Source: an uncultured Subdoligranulum sp.
GTDB lineage: Bacteria > Bacillota > Clostridia > Christensenellales > CAG-314
Assembly: GCA_900551395.1 (NCBI GenBank)
Contig: URVX01000071.1
Span: forward strand, 1 to 6,267
Reading direction: 5' to 3'
Length of the DNA stretch: 6,267 nucleotides
Shown: positions 1-6,218 of the stretch, one piece after another
Layout: every line of letters begins with the position of its first letter
Numbering within the stretch: position 1 is the stretch's first letter
The notes under the pieces: model-generated
Told to the model about the DNA's origin: nothing
What the model saw: the letters and a program-made list of their open reading frames with translations, nothing else
The model's database searches: none
Position numbers and translations under genes: made by a program

Positions 1-90
1 GTAAAAATATCCGTTTTTAAAAAAGAGACGAAGCCGTCGAACCGGCGGAGAAAGTTAAACCCCTTGAAAAAACTACGGCGAAAAATAAGG
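1..90. other. Unassigned left edge; possible 3' end of a convergent gene
   Basis: No gene can be called here with confidence. Plus-strand frame 1 is open from the edge to a TAA at 133-135 but reads as a very basic peptide. Frame 2 has stops at 2-4 and 56-58. Frame 3 has a TAA at 18-20 and then stays open past 120 with more protein-like composition (RDEAVEPAEKVKPLEKTTAK). A + strand gene could end near here, because the following hairpin has A/T tracts on both sides, as expected between convergent genes. Nothing recognisable is encoded on the minus strand. Confidence 0.25.
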
Positions 91-120
91 AAAACCGCAG
101 ACCTAAAGATCTGCGGTTTT
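91..120 (-). terminator. Intrinsic terminator of the lipoprotein gene, possibly bidirectional
   Basis: A perfect 11-bp inverted repeat, AAAACCGCAGA (91-101) and TCTGCGGTTTT (110-120), encloses an 8-nt loop. Read on the minus strand the stem ends in TTTT, followed by CCTTATTTTT, a good U-rich tail. It lies 47 bp past the lipoprotein stop at 168-170. The arms are A/T-flanked on both sides, so it could also stop plus-strand transcription entering from the left edge. Confidence 0.85.
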
Positions 121-167
121 CCCATGGAGAGATAAAATACAAACAAAAACTTTTTTTGAGATGAATT

Positions 168-545
168 TTAAGCAACGGGGTCGGTATAGTTGTAATTCAC
201 TTTTACCGTATCGGACAAAGTCAGTCCGAAAGTCATCCACACAACGGCGCTTCCTCTGAAGTTGATTGTCGTCAAGTTCTTGCAATTCTGGAAAGCATTT
301 TTGTTGACGCTTGTAAGCGTTGCGGGCAGCACGATTGTCTTGACCTTGCAGTACAATTCACCCGACGTGGAATAATATCCGAAGCACTGCTGCTCGAGCG
401 TCGCCAGCTTGCTGTCCGCCGACGTGTATATCGTATCCAAAGAAACGCCCTCGAATGCATAGCGCTTGATTGACACAACATTGTCGGGAAGATTGAAGGT
501 ATCCTCCGAACCGAATTTGCCTGCGGGCACCTGAACAAGAATCAG
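168..545 (-). pseudogene. Frame-shifted C-terminal part of the LRR surface lipoprotein
   Basis: This is the continuation of the large lipoprotein gene in a different minus-strand frame. From a CTG at 543-545 the frame reads LILVQVPAGKFG and runs to a TAA at 168-170. It includes three more BspA-type leucine-rich units (around YAFEG, QQCFG and NAFQN) and a closing INFRG...VNYNYT segment, a typical ending for BspA-like proteins. A GTG at 528-530 could be read as a start, but no ribosome binding site supports independent translation and the peptide starts in mid-repeat. Joined to the upstream part with one restored base, it aligns without gaps to an earlier copy of the same DGxLYxKD segment (residues 1085-1128). 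It is therefore part of one gene, and either a real mutation or an assembly/sequencing error split it. There is no LPxTG motif or other C-terminal anchor. Confidence 0.85.
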
Positions 546-1975
546 ATGTCTCCGTCCTTTGCATAAAGCACTCCGTCGATAACCTGATGCGTGGTGTTGG
601 CTTGCGCAAGGGTAAAGCTCGTGAGAGTTGCGATTCCGCCGAACACGCCGTTTCCGAACTTGGAAACATCCTGCACCGCAGGAAGCTCAACGGTCGTAAG
701 GGAGGTGCCCATGAAAACCTCGTCCTCCGCCTGCTTGATGACCGCATTTTCGCCGAAGGTCAAGGACGTCAGAGTCGTAAGCTTCTGCAACGCGGCTTTT
801 TTGAATGTAATGACGCGGTTGCCGAAATCAAGAGCCGACACGTTTGTGCCCTTGAAAACAGTTTCGTTGAGCACAAGATCGTTTGCAGAATCCGTAAAGG
901 TTACGTTTTCCAGCGTGGAGACGTTTTCAAAGGTCTTGCTATCCAAGGTCAGGCTTCTCGCAGGGAAGACGATAGAAGTAAGAGACGTTCCTTTTATTAT
1001 CTGTCCTTTTATCGTAAGCGCCTGACTTCCGCCCTCCTCAAAGGTCAGAGCCTTGAGCGTGGTCACGCCGTCAAAGGCGTTTGCGCCCAATGTTTTGACC
1101 GTATTGGGTATTTCGACGTTTTCCAGAGACGTTCCCTTGAATGCGCTGCTGCCTATTGTGACAAGGTTTCCGTTCTCCGCGAAAACCACTTCGGTTAGAG
1201 TAGACACTCCGGAGAAAGCGTCCGTCATAAGCTCCACAACGTCCTCGCCGAGCACCACCTTGACTATGCCGGAGCCTGCAAACAGCTTGCCGCTGATTTT
1301 GGAAACGCCTGCGGGTACAGTAAAGATGTTGTTGTCAAACGTGTAGTTGACGGGTATGGCTGCCATTACCAGCCCGGTAGAATCCTTGTAATAGAGTATT
1401 CCGTCGTTTACCACAACGCTCGCTTCCGTTGTGCCCTCGTCTACGGCAAAGGTTTCCATGTTCGAGCCGAAGGGATTGTCTGCGGCAATAAAGCTTATGC
1501 TGCGGGGAAGCGTGATGGAAGTTATCTTCGTGCCGGCAAACACTTTGGCGGAGATTGTCGTGATCGAAACATTGCCTGTAGCAAAGGTCGCCTGCGCAAG
1601 CTCGCTGCACCCCTCGAATGCACTGCTGCTCATCTCGGCCAATGTAGAAGGCAGCGAAACGGAAGTAATAAGCTTGCAGTTTTTGAACACGTTGGACCCT
1701 ATCGACGTCACGCCCTCGGGTATGACCAGCGCGCCGGCAAGCTTAGTTCCCTGAAAAGCAGAGCCGTTGATTGTTTTCAGCCCTTTCGGGAAAACGATGG
1801 AGGAGACAGAGGTGTTTGTAAATGAGCCTATAGTGGTACATTTGCTGTTTTCTCCGAAAATCACGTTTTCAAGATTTGTCAAATAACCGAAGCCGTCCAA
1901 AGTAACTATACCGTCGGCTACGACGATTGTCTTCAGTTGCGTCGCCATACTGAAACCGGTAGTCGAAGTAAGCTT
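252..1975 (-). repeat. BspA-like leucine-rich repeat array (LRR_5 type)
   Basis: From residue about 895 of the lipoprotein to near the end of the repaired protein there are roughly 17 units of about 23 residues. They carry the BspA hallmark of an F-x-G/N corner followed by a short beta strand and a P-x-x-V/L turn, for example SAFQGTKLAGALVIPEGV and SAFKGTSLENVEIPNTV. Two DGxLYxKD segments (residues about 1085 and 1361) interrupt the array. LRR_5 domains of this family generally bind proteins or host matrix, but the partner here is unknown. The coordinates cross the frame break at about 542-548. Confidence 0.85.
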
Positions 1976-4657
1976 TTGTTCTCCGAGCGTATCGGGGAGA
2001 TAGAGCACCTGATAGGCTGCGCCCGCACTGTCGTCCGCAAAACCGTAGAGCATTGTGTTGTCCCAGCTTGCGGTCTTGAACAGCTCCTCGTCCTCAATGG
2101 CCTTGAACGTATATGTACGCGTTTCCTCGCCGGCTTTTCTTGCCGAGAAGACGTACACGTTGCTCTTCAACAGACCCGTAAAGACGTTGGACGTCTGCCA
2201 CTCGTTGTTGTTCGCCCAGCCTGCCGAGTATTCCCAGCCCTCGCCGAGATCGGTAACTCTCGCCCAGATGTTCGAGCTGTTAAGCTGCCAGACCACTGCT
2301 CCGAAGCGGATTTCTTCATTGCCAAACGATACGACTATACTTACGTCTTCTTCTACCGTAAATCTGTAGCTGTTGCCGAAAGCCTCCCCGACCGGATTGC
2401 CGTTTATCAAAAGCTCTCTGACAAAATAGCCGTCCGCGGGCTCGAAGGTAAGCTCCACAACAGACCCTTTGACTACTTTGCCGCCGTTTTCCAGCTGGTT
2501 TACCACAACGGGGTCGGGATAAAACATGCCTGCGCTTTCGCCTTCGGGATGAGCAACCTGCGTATTGGAGAGCAACACTCCGAGACTTGCGAACATGTCT
2601 CCGTTTGCGCCGTCAACCGCCCAACTGATTTCTTGCGTGGGAAGGTCTGCTGCTCCGATTACGCCTTCCTTCGACAGAACGTCGAGCAAGCCGTAATAAG
2701 GAATTTCCTGACCGTAAACAACGATTTTTCCGAAGCGTGAACGCATCCAGTCGGGGGAAGCCGTATCGGAGTTGAAATGGCGTCCCGACTCGTAAAACTC
2801 AATTGCCGCTTCCTCTGTCGAGAAAATCAGGATCATGCCCATCTCATTGGGAAAACCGAACATGGATTGAGGCTGCATGGAGAAAATCACGAAATCGTTC
2901 CAGGTGTAAAGCATGCCCGACTGTCCGTTGGGATAATCGGTAATGCCTTCGTAGTAGCCATCGTTGTGATAATTTGTCCATCTCGGATCGATGTCCCAGC
3001 CGTAAACGGACATCATCTTCTCATAAAACGCGACGGTGAGGAAGTTGTCTTCCGCTTTAAGCTCGGGAGCCACGGCAACCGGCTCGCCGTTCACGTAGCT
3101 TTCGATTATGTTCAAAAGCACGGGAGAGTTCGACGTCAGCATAATGTTGTCGATAACAACAGTATATTTGCTGTCCGCAAGAGAGGGAGAGTCAAGCGCC
3201 GCCTGCGCCCATGCCTCGTCTGCGAAAACTCTGCCGGAAAATCTGGTGATGTTTATGCCCGCGCTGCCCTGATTCTGTTCAATCCATACGTGCAGCCCGT
3301 AAGCGTTGTCGTTTTTGCCGTTAAACACGTCAATGCCGCTCGTGGAGGTCGTGTATCTGTGTCTTTGCAGCTCGTCGCGCATACCTATAGCCTGAGAAGC
3401 GAAAGGCTCGACGATATTTGTGCCCGTACCTACGGAACCGGGAACGCCCAGCGCGTAAAGCGTTTGAATCGTCCAGCATCCGTGAGGAGTGCCCTGAACT
3501 ACTATACGTCCGCTCGTGGTCTGCGTTCCGCCTACGATAATGCCGTAAACTCTGCCTTCAACTTCGCCCGTAGAGGGAGTGTTCAAAAAATTATCGAGGA
3601 AATACAACGCGTCCGCGGGGTTTTCAAAGATGCTGACCTTGAAGCCGCCTCTGTAGCCGGCATCAATCGAATTGCCGTTTGTATCGCCGGTCGGGGTGTA
3701 TCGTGCCATAGCGAGGTCGGAGGGATAAGTGACCTCGCTTGCGGAAAAGGCATTGCCGTTTATAGAGGCTTCGCCTATAGCCATAAGCATGTCTCTCAAA
3801 ATTTCCGCCTGCTCCGCAACGGAAAGCGTATCGTCAAAGCCGTAAACGAATTGTGCGGAAAGCTCCACTTTTGCGTCAAGGCTTTCTATAATATAAGTGT
3901 TTTCATCGGTAAGCTCCGCCGGCTCTCCGTCAACGAGAAAGCTTTCCACTATGTAATTTTCATCGGGGACAATTTCAAACACCACTCTGCTGCCTTCCGC
4001 AATGCGCGCGGGGCTGAAAAGCATGGCCTCGCCGTCGTCAAGCACGTTGAGATAGCCGTTGTCGCCGTACGAAAACACCACGTCGTATTTGTTGACTGTG
4101 ACTTCCCACTTGGCGTAAACCGTAGCGTCCGAGTCTGCCGCTTCGGAAAAGTCAAATTCCTGCGTGCCGTCGGCTGAGGCGTACCACCCCAAAAAGGTGT
4201 AGCCGTCCTTGACGGGCTTGTTGACCGCAGACGGCGCGGACAGCTTGTCGCCCTCAGCAACGCCGGTCACGGGCGTGTATCCCGTCGGCCAATGTCCTCC
4301 GTCCAGCTCCCAAACGACGTTGTAAAGTCTTTTGAAGGTTACGCTTACTTCCAGCTCCTTGTCCGCAATCAGCGTAAGCTTTGTTCCGGTTGCGTCCAGT
4401 CCGGTCGTCTGTATTGCTCCGTTCACCGTCCATACGTCCACCGTATAGCCGGAATTGGGCGCCGCGGCAAATTCTATACTCTTGTCCGCTTCCGCCTTGC
4501 TTCCGCTTACAAAGCTTTCGCCGTCCGCCGTTGCGGTGAGCGTTCCGTTTTCGCCTGCGCTGTATGTCACCTTGAAGCCGCTCTGACATGCCGCCAGAAC
4601 GCCGGTCATCAACACAACCAGCACAACGAGCCAAACAAGTATTTTGCTCTTTTTCAT
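542..4657 (-). CDS. Repeat-rich surface lipoprotein: InlB-type repeats plus BspA-like LRR tail (3' end frame-disrupted)
   Basis: This reads as 1371 residues to the TGA at 542-544, or 1496 if the frame break near 542-548 is repaired. Residues 1-24 form a lipoprotein signal peptide (MKKSK, a hydrophobic stretch, then LAAC with the lipidated Cys at 24), so the protein should be exported and anchored to the membrane. Residues about 28-110 and 191-270 resemble divergent InlB B-repeats (GxNGTL, GYTVDxWxVNG). Residues 112-185 are a classic Listeria-Bacteroides/InlB repeat (DGYTFLGWYA...ATVYAKWE). Residues 271-715 match no family I recognise. Residues 716-779 form another divergent InlB-like module. 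From about 895 onward come BspA-type LRR_5 repeats (xAFxG..L..v.iP..v..I). The start ATG (4655-4657) has GGGAAG 8 nt upstream. Such proteins are usually adhesins or ligand-binding surface proteins; the ligand cannot be told. The gene is divergent from a MarR-like regulator, which may control it. Confidence 0.9.
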   Translation of the reverse strand: MKKSKILVWLVVLVVLMTGVLAACQSGFKVTYSAGENGTLTATADGESFVSGSKAEADKSIEFAAAPNSGYTVDVWTVNGAIQTTGLDATGTKLTLIADKELEVSVTFKRLYNVVWELDGGHWPTGYTPVTGVAEGDKLSAPSAVNKPVKDGYTFLGWYASADGTQEFDFSEAADSDATVYAKWEVTVNKYDVVFSYGDNGYLNVLDDGEAMLFSPARIAEGSRVVFEIVPDENYIVESFLVDGEPAELTDENTYIIESLDAKVELSAQFVYGFDDTLSVAEQAEILRDMLMAIGEASINGNAFSASEVTYPSDLAMARYTPTGDTNGNSIDAGYRGGFKVSIFENPADALYFLDNFLNTPSTGEVEGRVYGIIVGGTQTTSGRIVVQGTPHGCWTIQTLYALGVPGSVGTGTNIVEPFASQAIGMRDELQRHRYTTSTSGIDVFNGKNDNAYGLHVWIEQNQGSAGINITRFSGRVFADEAWAQAALDSPSLADSKYTVVIDNIMLTSNSPVLLNIIESYVNGEPVAVAPELKAEDNFLTVAFYEKMMSVYGWDIDPRWTNYHNDGYYEGITDYPNGQSGMLYTWNDFVIFSMQPQSMFGFPNEMGMILIFSTEEAAIEFYESGRHFNSDTASPDWMRSRFGKIVVYGQEIPYYGLLDVLSKEGVIGAADLPTQEISWAVDGANGDMFASLGVLLSNTQVAHPEGESAGMFYPDPVVVNQLENGGKVVKGSVVELTFEPADGYFVRELLINGNPVGEAFGNSYRFTVEEDVSIVVSFGNEEIRFGAVVWQLNSSNIWARVTDLGEGWEYSAGWANNNEWQTSNVFTGLLKSNVYVFSARKAGEETRTYTFKAIEDEELFKTASWDNTMLYGFADDSAGAAYQVLYLPDTLGEQKLTSTTGFSMATQLKTIVVADGIVTLDGFGYLTNLENVIFGENSKCTTIGSFTNTSVSSIVFPKGLKTINGSAFQGTKLAGALVIPEGVTSIGSNVFKNCKLITSVSLPSTLAEMSSSAFEGCSELAQATFATGNVSITTISAKVFAGTKITSITLPRSISFIAADNPFGSNMETFAVDEGTTEASVVVNDGILYYKDSTGLVMAAIPVNYTFDNNIFTVPAGVSKISGKLFAGSGIVKVVLGEDVVELMTDAFSGVSTLTEVVFAENGNLVTIGSSAFKGTSLENVEIPNTVKTLGANAFDGVTTLKALTFEEGGSQALTIKGQIIKGTSLTSIVFPARSLTLDSKTFENVSTLENVTFTDSANDLVLNETVFKGTNVSALDFGNRVITFKKAALQKLTTLTSLTFGENAVIKQAEDEVFMGTSLTTVELPAVQDVSKFGNGVFGGIATLTSFTLAQANTTHQVIDGVLYAKDGDI
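2321..2512 (-). repeat. Fourth divergent InlB-type module, before the LRR tail
   Basis: Lipoprotein residues 716-779 repeat the divergent InlB pattern of the N-terminal block: ENGGKVVKGSVVELTFEPA, then GYFVRELLINGNPV, then a closing strand VSIVVSF. It separates the unrecognised central region from a linker (about 780-894) that leads into the leucine-rich repeats. Confidence 0.65.
3848..4576 (-). repeat. N-terminal block of three InlB-type repeat modules
   Basis: These are protein-level repeats within the lipoprotein, residues 28-270. Modules 1 (28-110) and 3 (191-270) share the plan GxNGxL..., a basic or polar strand, EF/FEIVP..Y.V...VDG, and a closing strand ending in V.F or AQF. Module 2 (112-185) is the canonical InlB/Flg_new form with DGYTFLGWYA and YAKWE. 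In known proteins these beta-grasp-like modules act as stalks or spacers holding a binding domain away from the cell surface. The copies have diverged and show no obvious DNA-level identity. Confidence 0.75.
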
Positions 4658-4665
4658 GTCGTATT

Positions 4666-4671
4666 CTTCCC
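4666..4671 (-). promoter_or_regulatory. Ribosome binding site of the lipoprotein gene
   Basis: On the minus strand GGGAAG sits 8 nt before the ATG at 4655-4657. It is a moderate Shine-Dalgarno match at normal spacing. It fits the start chosen, which is directly followed by a lysine-rich signal-peptide n-region. Confidence 0.6.
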
Positions 4672-4836
4672 GGTATTTGCTTCTTCCGGCAATTTATGCG
4701 TCGGCTCATTAAAGCGACATTTAGCCGCCCGATGTGCTTTGCTCAAAATATACACATTTTCCAAATACAATCGCCCTGTCACCTTACGATATTTTCCTTG
4801 TTTATGTAAATTTCGGAAAAAGAAAAGGATAATTTG

Positions 4837-4850
4837 ACACTATTTAGTGT
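4837..4850. promoter_or_regulatory. Palindrome, candidate MarR-type operator
   Basis: A perfect 6-bp inverted repeat, ACACTA-TT-TAGTGT, lies at about +7 to +20 of the predicted lipoprotein transcription start. A repressor bound there would block transcription of that gene. Its length suits a winged-helix dimer site. Assigning it to the neighbouring regulator is inference from position only. It could also act as a small hairpin at the 5' end of the leader RNA. Confidence 0.4.
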
Positions 4851-4862
4851 GAGCGCGATTTA

Positions 4863-4891
4863 ATATTAGCAAATTTTAACTTTTTAGTCAA
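4863..4891 (-). promoter_or_regulatory. Sigma-A/sigma-70 type promoter of the lipoprotein gene
   Basis: On the minus strand TTGACT (4886-4891) and TAATAT (4863-4868) are separated by exactly 17 bp. Each hexamer is one base from consensus. The predicted start is near 4856, leaving a leader of about 200 nt. An imperfect palindrome, TTAACT-TTTT-AGTCAA (4876-4891), overlaps the -35 box and could also be a regulator site. Confidence 0.75.
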
Positions 4892-4900
4892 CGAAATTTA

Positions 4901-4929
4901 TTGACATTTTTAACCAAAAACTTTATACT
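4901..4929 (+). promoter_or_regulatory. Sigma-A/sigma-70 type promoter of the MarR-like gene
   Basis: A consensus -35 TTGACA (4901-4906) and a -10 TATACT (4924-4929) are separated by 17 bp. Predicted transcription start is near 4936, giving an untranslated leader of about 31 nt to the ATG at 4967. This element argues against translation starting at the TTG that forms the -35 box itself. Confidence 0.8.
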
Positions 4930-4948
4930 GATAAAAAACAACGGAGTC

Positions 4949-4952
4949 GAGG
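4949..4952 (+). promoter_or_regulatory. Weak, distant ribosome binding site of the MarR-like gene
   Basis: GAGG lies 14 nt before the ATG at 4967, and GGAG (4943-4946) lies further upstream. The spacing is longer than usual, so initiation may be inefficient, as is common for regulators. The alternative is a start at a later ATG (about residue 14, Met-Leu-Glu-Arg), which has no better site. Confidence 0.4.
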
Positions 4953-4966
4953 AAAACAAAACAATT

Positions 4967-5971
4967 ATGTATTCTGGCGAAATTTTGAAAAAACTTCAGG
5001 ACGCTATGCTTGAGCGCACCGACCTGATAAACCGGCTGGCGGAAATTCATCACTCGCGCACACGGGAGTTGCTCGACGGAAGCAACGCCCTGTTTGACGT
5101 GTCGTCCGTTTTCAACAATCTGAAATACAGCGTTCTGCAAACCATAGACAGCGCGCATGATATATGTATCAGCGAGCTGGCAAAGTCAATGGGCTTTACT
5201 TTGCCTTATCTGAGTCTGCTTATTTCGCAGCTGGAGGAGGATGACCTCGTCCTGCGCTATCTGAAGGACAACAATCGACGCACCAATTATGTCAGACTGT
5301 CCGCAAACGGAACTGAATTGATGCTCAAAATGAAAAATTCGGGCGACATCGCTTTTCACGAGCTGCTTTGCTCGTCACTCACCGACAAGGAAATTTTCGA
5401 CCTTACATGTATTTACGATTATATACTTGCCGTGTACGAGAAAAAGCCTCGTACTCCTTCGGACAAAAAAGACGCAGATACCTTTGCCCTTTGCAAGCGT
5501 CTCAAGGACCAAATCAACACGGAATCCAGACTGCTCAACACCTGTTTGATATTGCCCGTTTTCACGGGAAAAACCGCCAACAAGACCAGACAAAACATTT
5601 TGGACAACGAGGTTTTGTCTATCGTTGACGAAAACGGTCCGATAAAAATGCAGGACGTCGCAGAAAAAATCGACGCTCCGCCATATCAGATAGGACGAAT
5701 CACCGAAAGACTTGTCAAAAGCAACCTGGTGCAGCGCTCAAAGCTGCCTACAGACAGAAAGGTGGTTATTCTTCAGATGACGGAAAGCGGCAGGGATTTT
5801 ATCAAAAAGAACAACGAGCTCATGCAAATACTTGTCGGCGAGCTAGTAGAGCCGCTCAGCGAAGAGGAACTGGAAAAGCTTTACAGATATATTGTCGTAG
5901 CGTCCAAAACCATGAGAAAAGTGATAAACGCCACAGCTGTCGTCACCGAATATTCGGAATTTTCCGCCTGA
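4967..5971 (+). CDS. Tandem (double-domain) MarR-family transcription regulator
   Basis: The protein has 334 residues, about twice the usual MarR length of 140-160, and contains two winged helix-turn-helix units. Unit 1 spans about 47-118: helix-turn-helix ISELAKSMGFTLPYLSLLIS, then a wing LKDNNRRTNYVRLSANG. Unit 2 spans about 215-278: MQDVAEKIDAPPYQIGRITE, then a wing LPTDRKVVILQMTESGR with the MarR-typical D-R pair. The N-terminal and C-terminal helices (about 1-40 and 280-320) look like MarR dimerisation helices. A charged linker (about 158-188) joins the halves. MarR proteins normally act as homodimers on palindromes, often released by small phenolic ligands or by oxidation; this chain could form an internal pseudo-dimer. 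ATG 4967 was chosen because a longer reading from 4901 would start inside the -35 box. It is divergent from the lipoprotein gene, which it plausibly regulates together with itself. No ligand can be inferred. Confidence 0.85.
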   Translation: MYSGEILKKLQDAMLERTDLINRLAEIHHSRTRELLDGSNALFDVSSVFNNLKYSVLQTIDSAHDICISELAKSMGFTLPYLSLLISQLEEDDLVLRYLKDNNRRTNYVRLSANGTELMLKMKNSGDIAFHELLCSSLTDKEIFDLTCIYDYILAVYEKKPRTPSDKKDADTFALCKRLKDQINTESRLLNTCLILPVFTGKTANKTRQNILDNEVLSIVDENGPIKMQDVAEKIDAPPYQIGRITERLVKSNLVQRSKLPTDRKVVILQMTESGRDFIKKNNELMQILVGELVEPLSEEELEKLYRYIVVASKTMRKVINATAVVTEYSEFSA

Positions 5972-6023
5972 GCGACAAAGTATCTTTGTTTATTCGATAA
6001 ATTTAATATCAGTAAAATTTAAC

Positions 6024-6047
6024 AAGCCTGCGAAAGCAGGCTTTTTT
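6024..6047 (+). terminator. Intrinsic terminator of the MarR-like gene
   Basis: A perfect 8-bp stem, AAGCCTGC (6024-6031) and GCAGGCTT (6036-6043), is closed by a GAAA tetraloop and followed by a T run to 6047. It lies about 52 bp past the stop codon. A weaker A/T hairpin, ACAAAG-TAT-CTTTGT (5975-5989), directly follows the stop. The gene is therefore probably transcribed alone. Confidence 0.9.
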
Positions 6048-6218
6048 CCGTCGTTTTGCGGCGCAGCTTCACCCGAAAAAGCTTGAATATATTTTTTGAA
6101 CAAATGCCCTTTGACAGGCTTATTATTTTTTAAAAAACAAATTCGATTTGTTACGAATTTTTTAAAAGAAATTATAATAAAAAAATATACATTTAAATTT
6201 CCCCCATTGTTCAAACAT
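6048..6218. other. AT-rich intergenic region with nested inverted repeats
   Basis: No convincing gene lies here. A perfect 7-3-7 inverted repeat, AACAAAT-TCG-ATTTGTT, sits at 6136-6152. An overlapping alternative, AAATTCG (6139-6145) with CGAATTT (6154-6160), shares its bases. A TATAAT at 6173-6178 has only a poor -35 (TTGTTA, 19 bp upstream). The layout suggests the control region of a plus-strand gene beyond the right edge. Confidence 0.4.

Larger units (their letters stand above)
4658..4856 (-). other. Long 5' leader of the lipoprotein mRNA
   Basis: If the predicted minus-strand promoter is used, the transcript starts near 4856 and has an untranslated leader of about 200 nt. The leader holds the palindrome at its 5' end and a GC-containing pairing (CGGCT/AGCCG) in the part mapping to about 4702-4728. 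I see no convincing short ORF with a ribosome site, no terminator-like stem plus U tract, and no riboswitch class I can name. Confidence 0.45.

Noticed and set aside
1937..2740. 267-codon plus-strand open frame
   Set aside because: It is antisense to clearly coding InlB/LRR sequence, low in recognisable motifs and rich in Arg/Cys/His, as typical for shadow frames.
2777..4177. 466-codon open frame on the plus strand opposite the lipoprotein gene
   Set aside because: Its codons are aligned with those of the real gene, so it stays open because the gene rarely uses TTA, CTA and TCA. The product has no recognisable domain, the sense strand has a coherent domain order, and no promoter is apparent.
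4254..4709. 151-codon minus-strand frame overlapping the lipoprotein start
   Set aside because: It overlaps the signal peptide and InlB repeat coding sequence in another frame and has an Arg-rich, featureless product.
4658..4856. Cyclic-di-GMP-I riboswitch call
   Set aside because: Only short fragments (ACAGGGC, GCAAAGC) agree. The stem expected between them and the 3' conserved half are not seen, so no riboswitch is annotated.
4901..4966. Longer regulator reading frame starting at TTG 4901
   Set aside because: The TTG is the first half of a consensus -35 box with a -10 17 bp downstream, so this stretch lies upstream of or at the transcription start and cannot be translated from that promoter. 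The extra 22 residues also do not resemble a MarR N-terminus.
6111..6139. Promoter using TTGACA at 6111-6116
   Set aside because: No -10-like hexamer is found at 16-18 bp; the region there is A-rich (AAAACA).
5990..6214. 74-codon minus-strand open frame
   Set aside because: It runs through the intrinsic terminator hairpin (the KPAFAGL stretch is the stem) and through AT-rich intergenic DNA, with no supporting ribosome binding site or domain.
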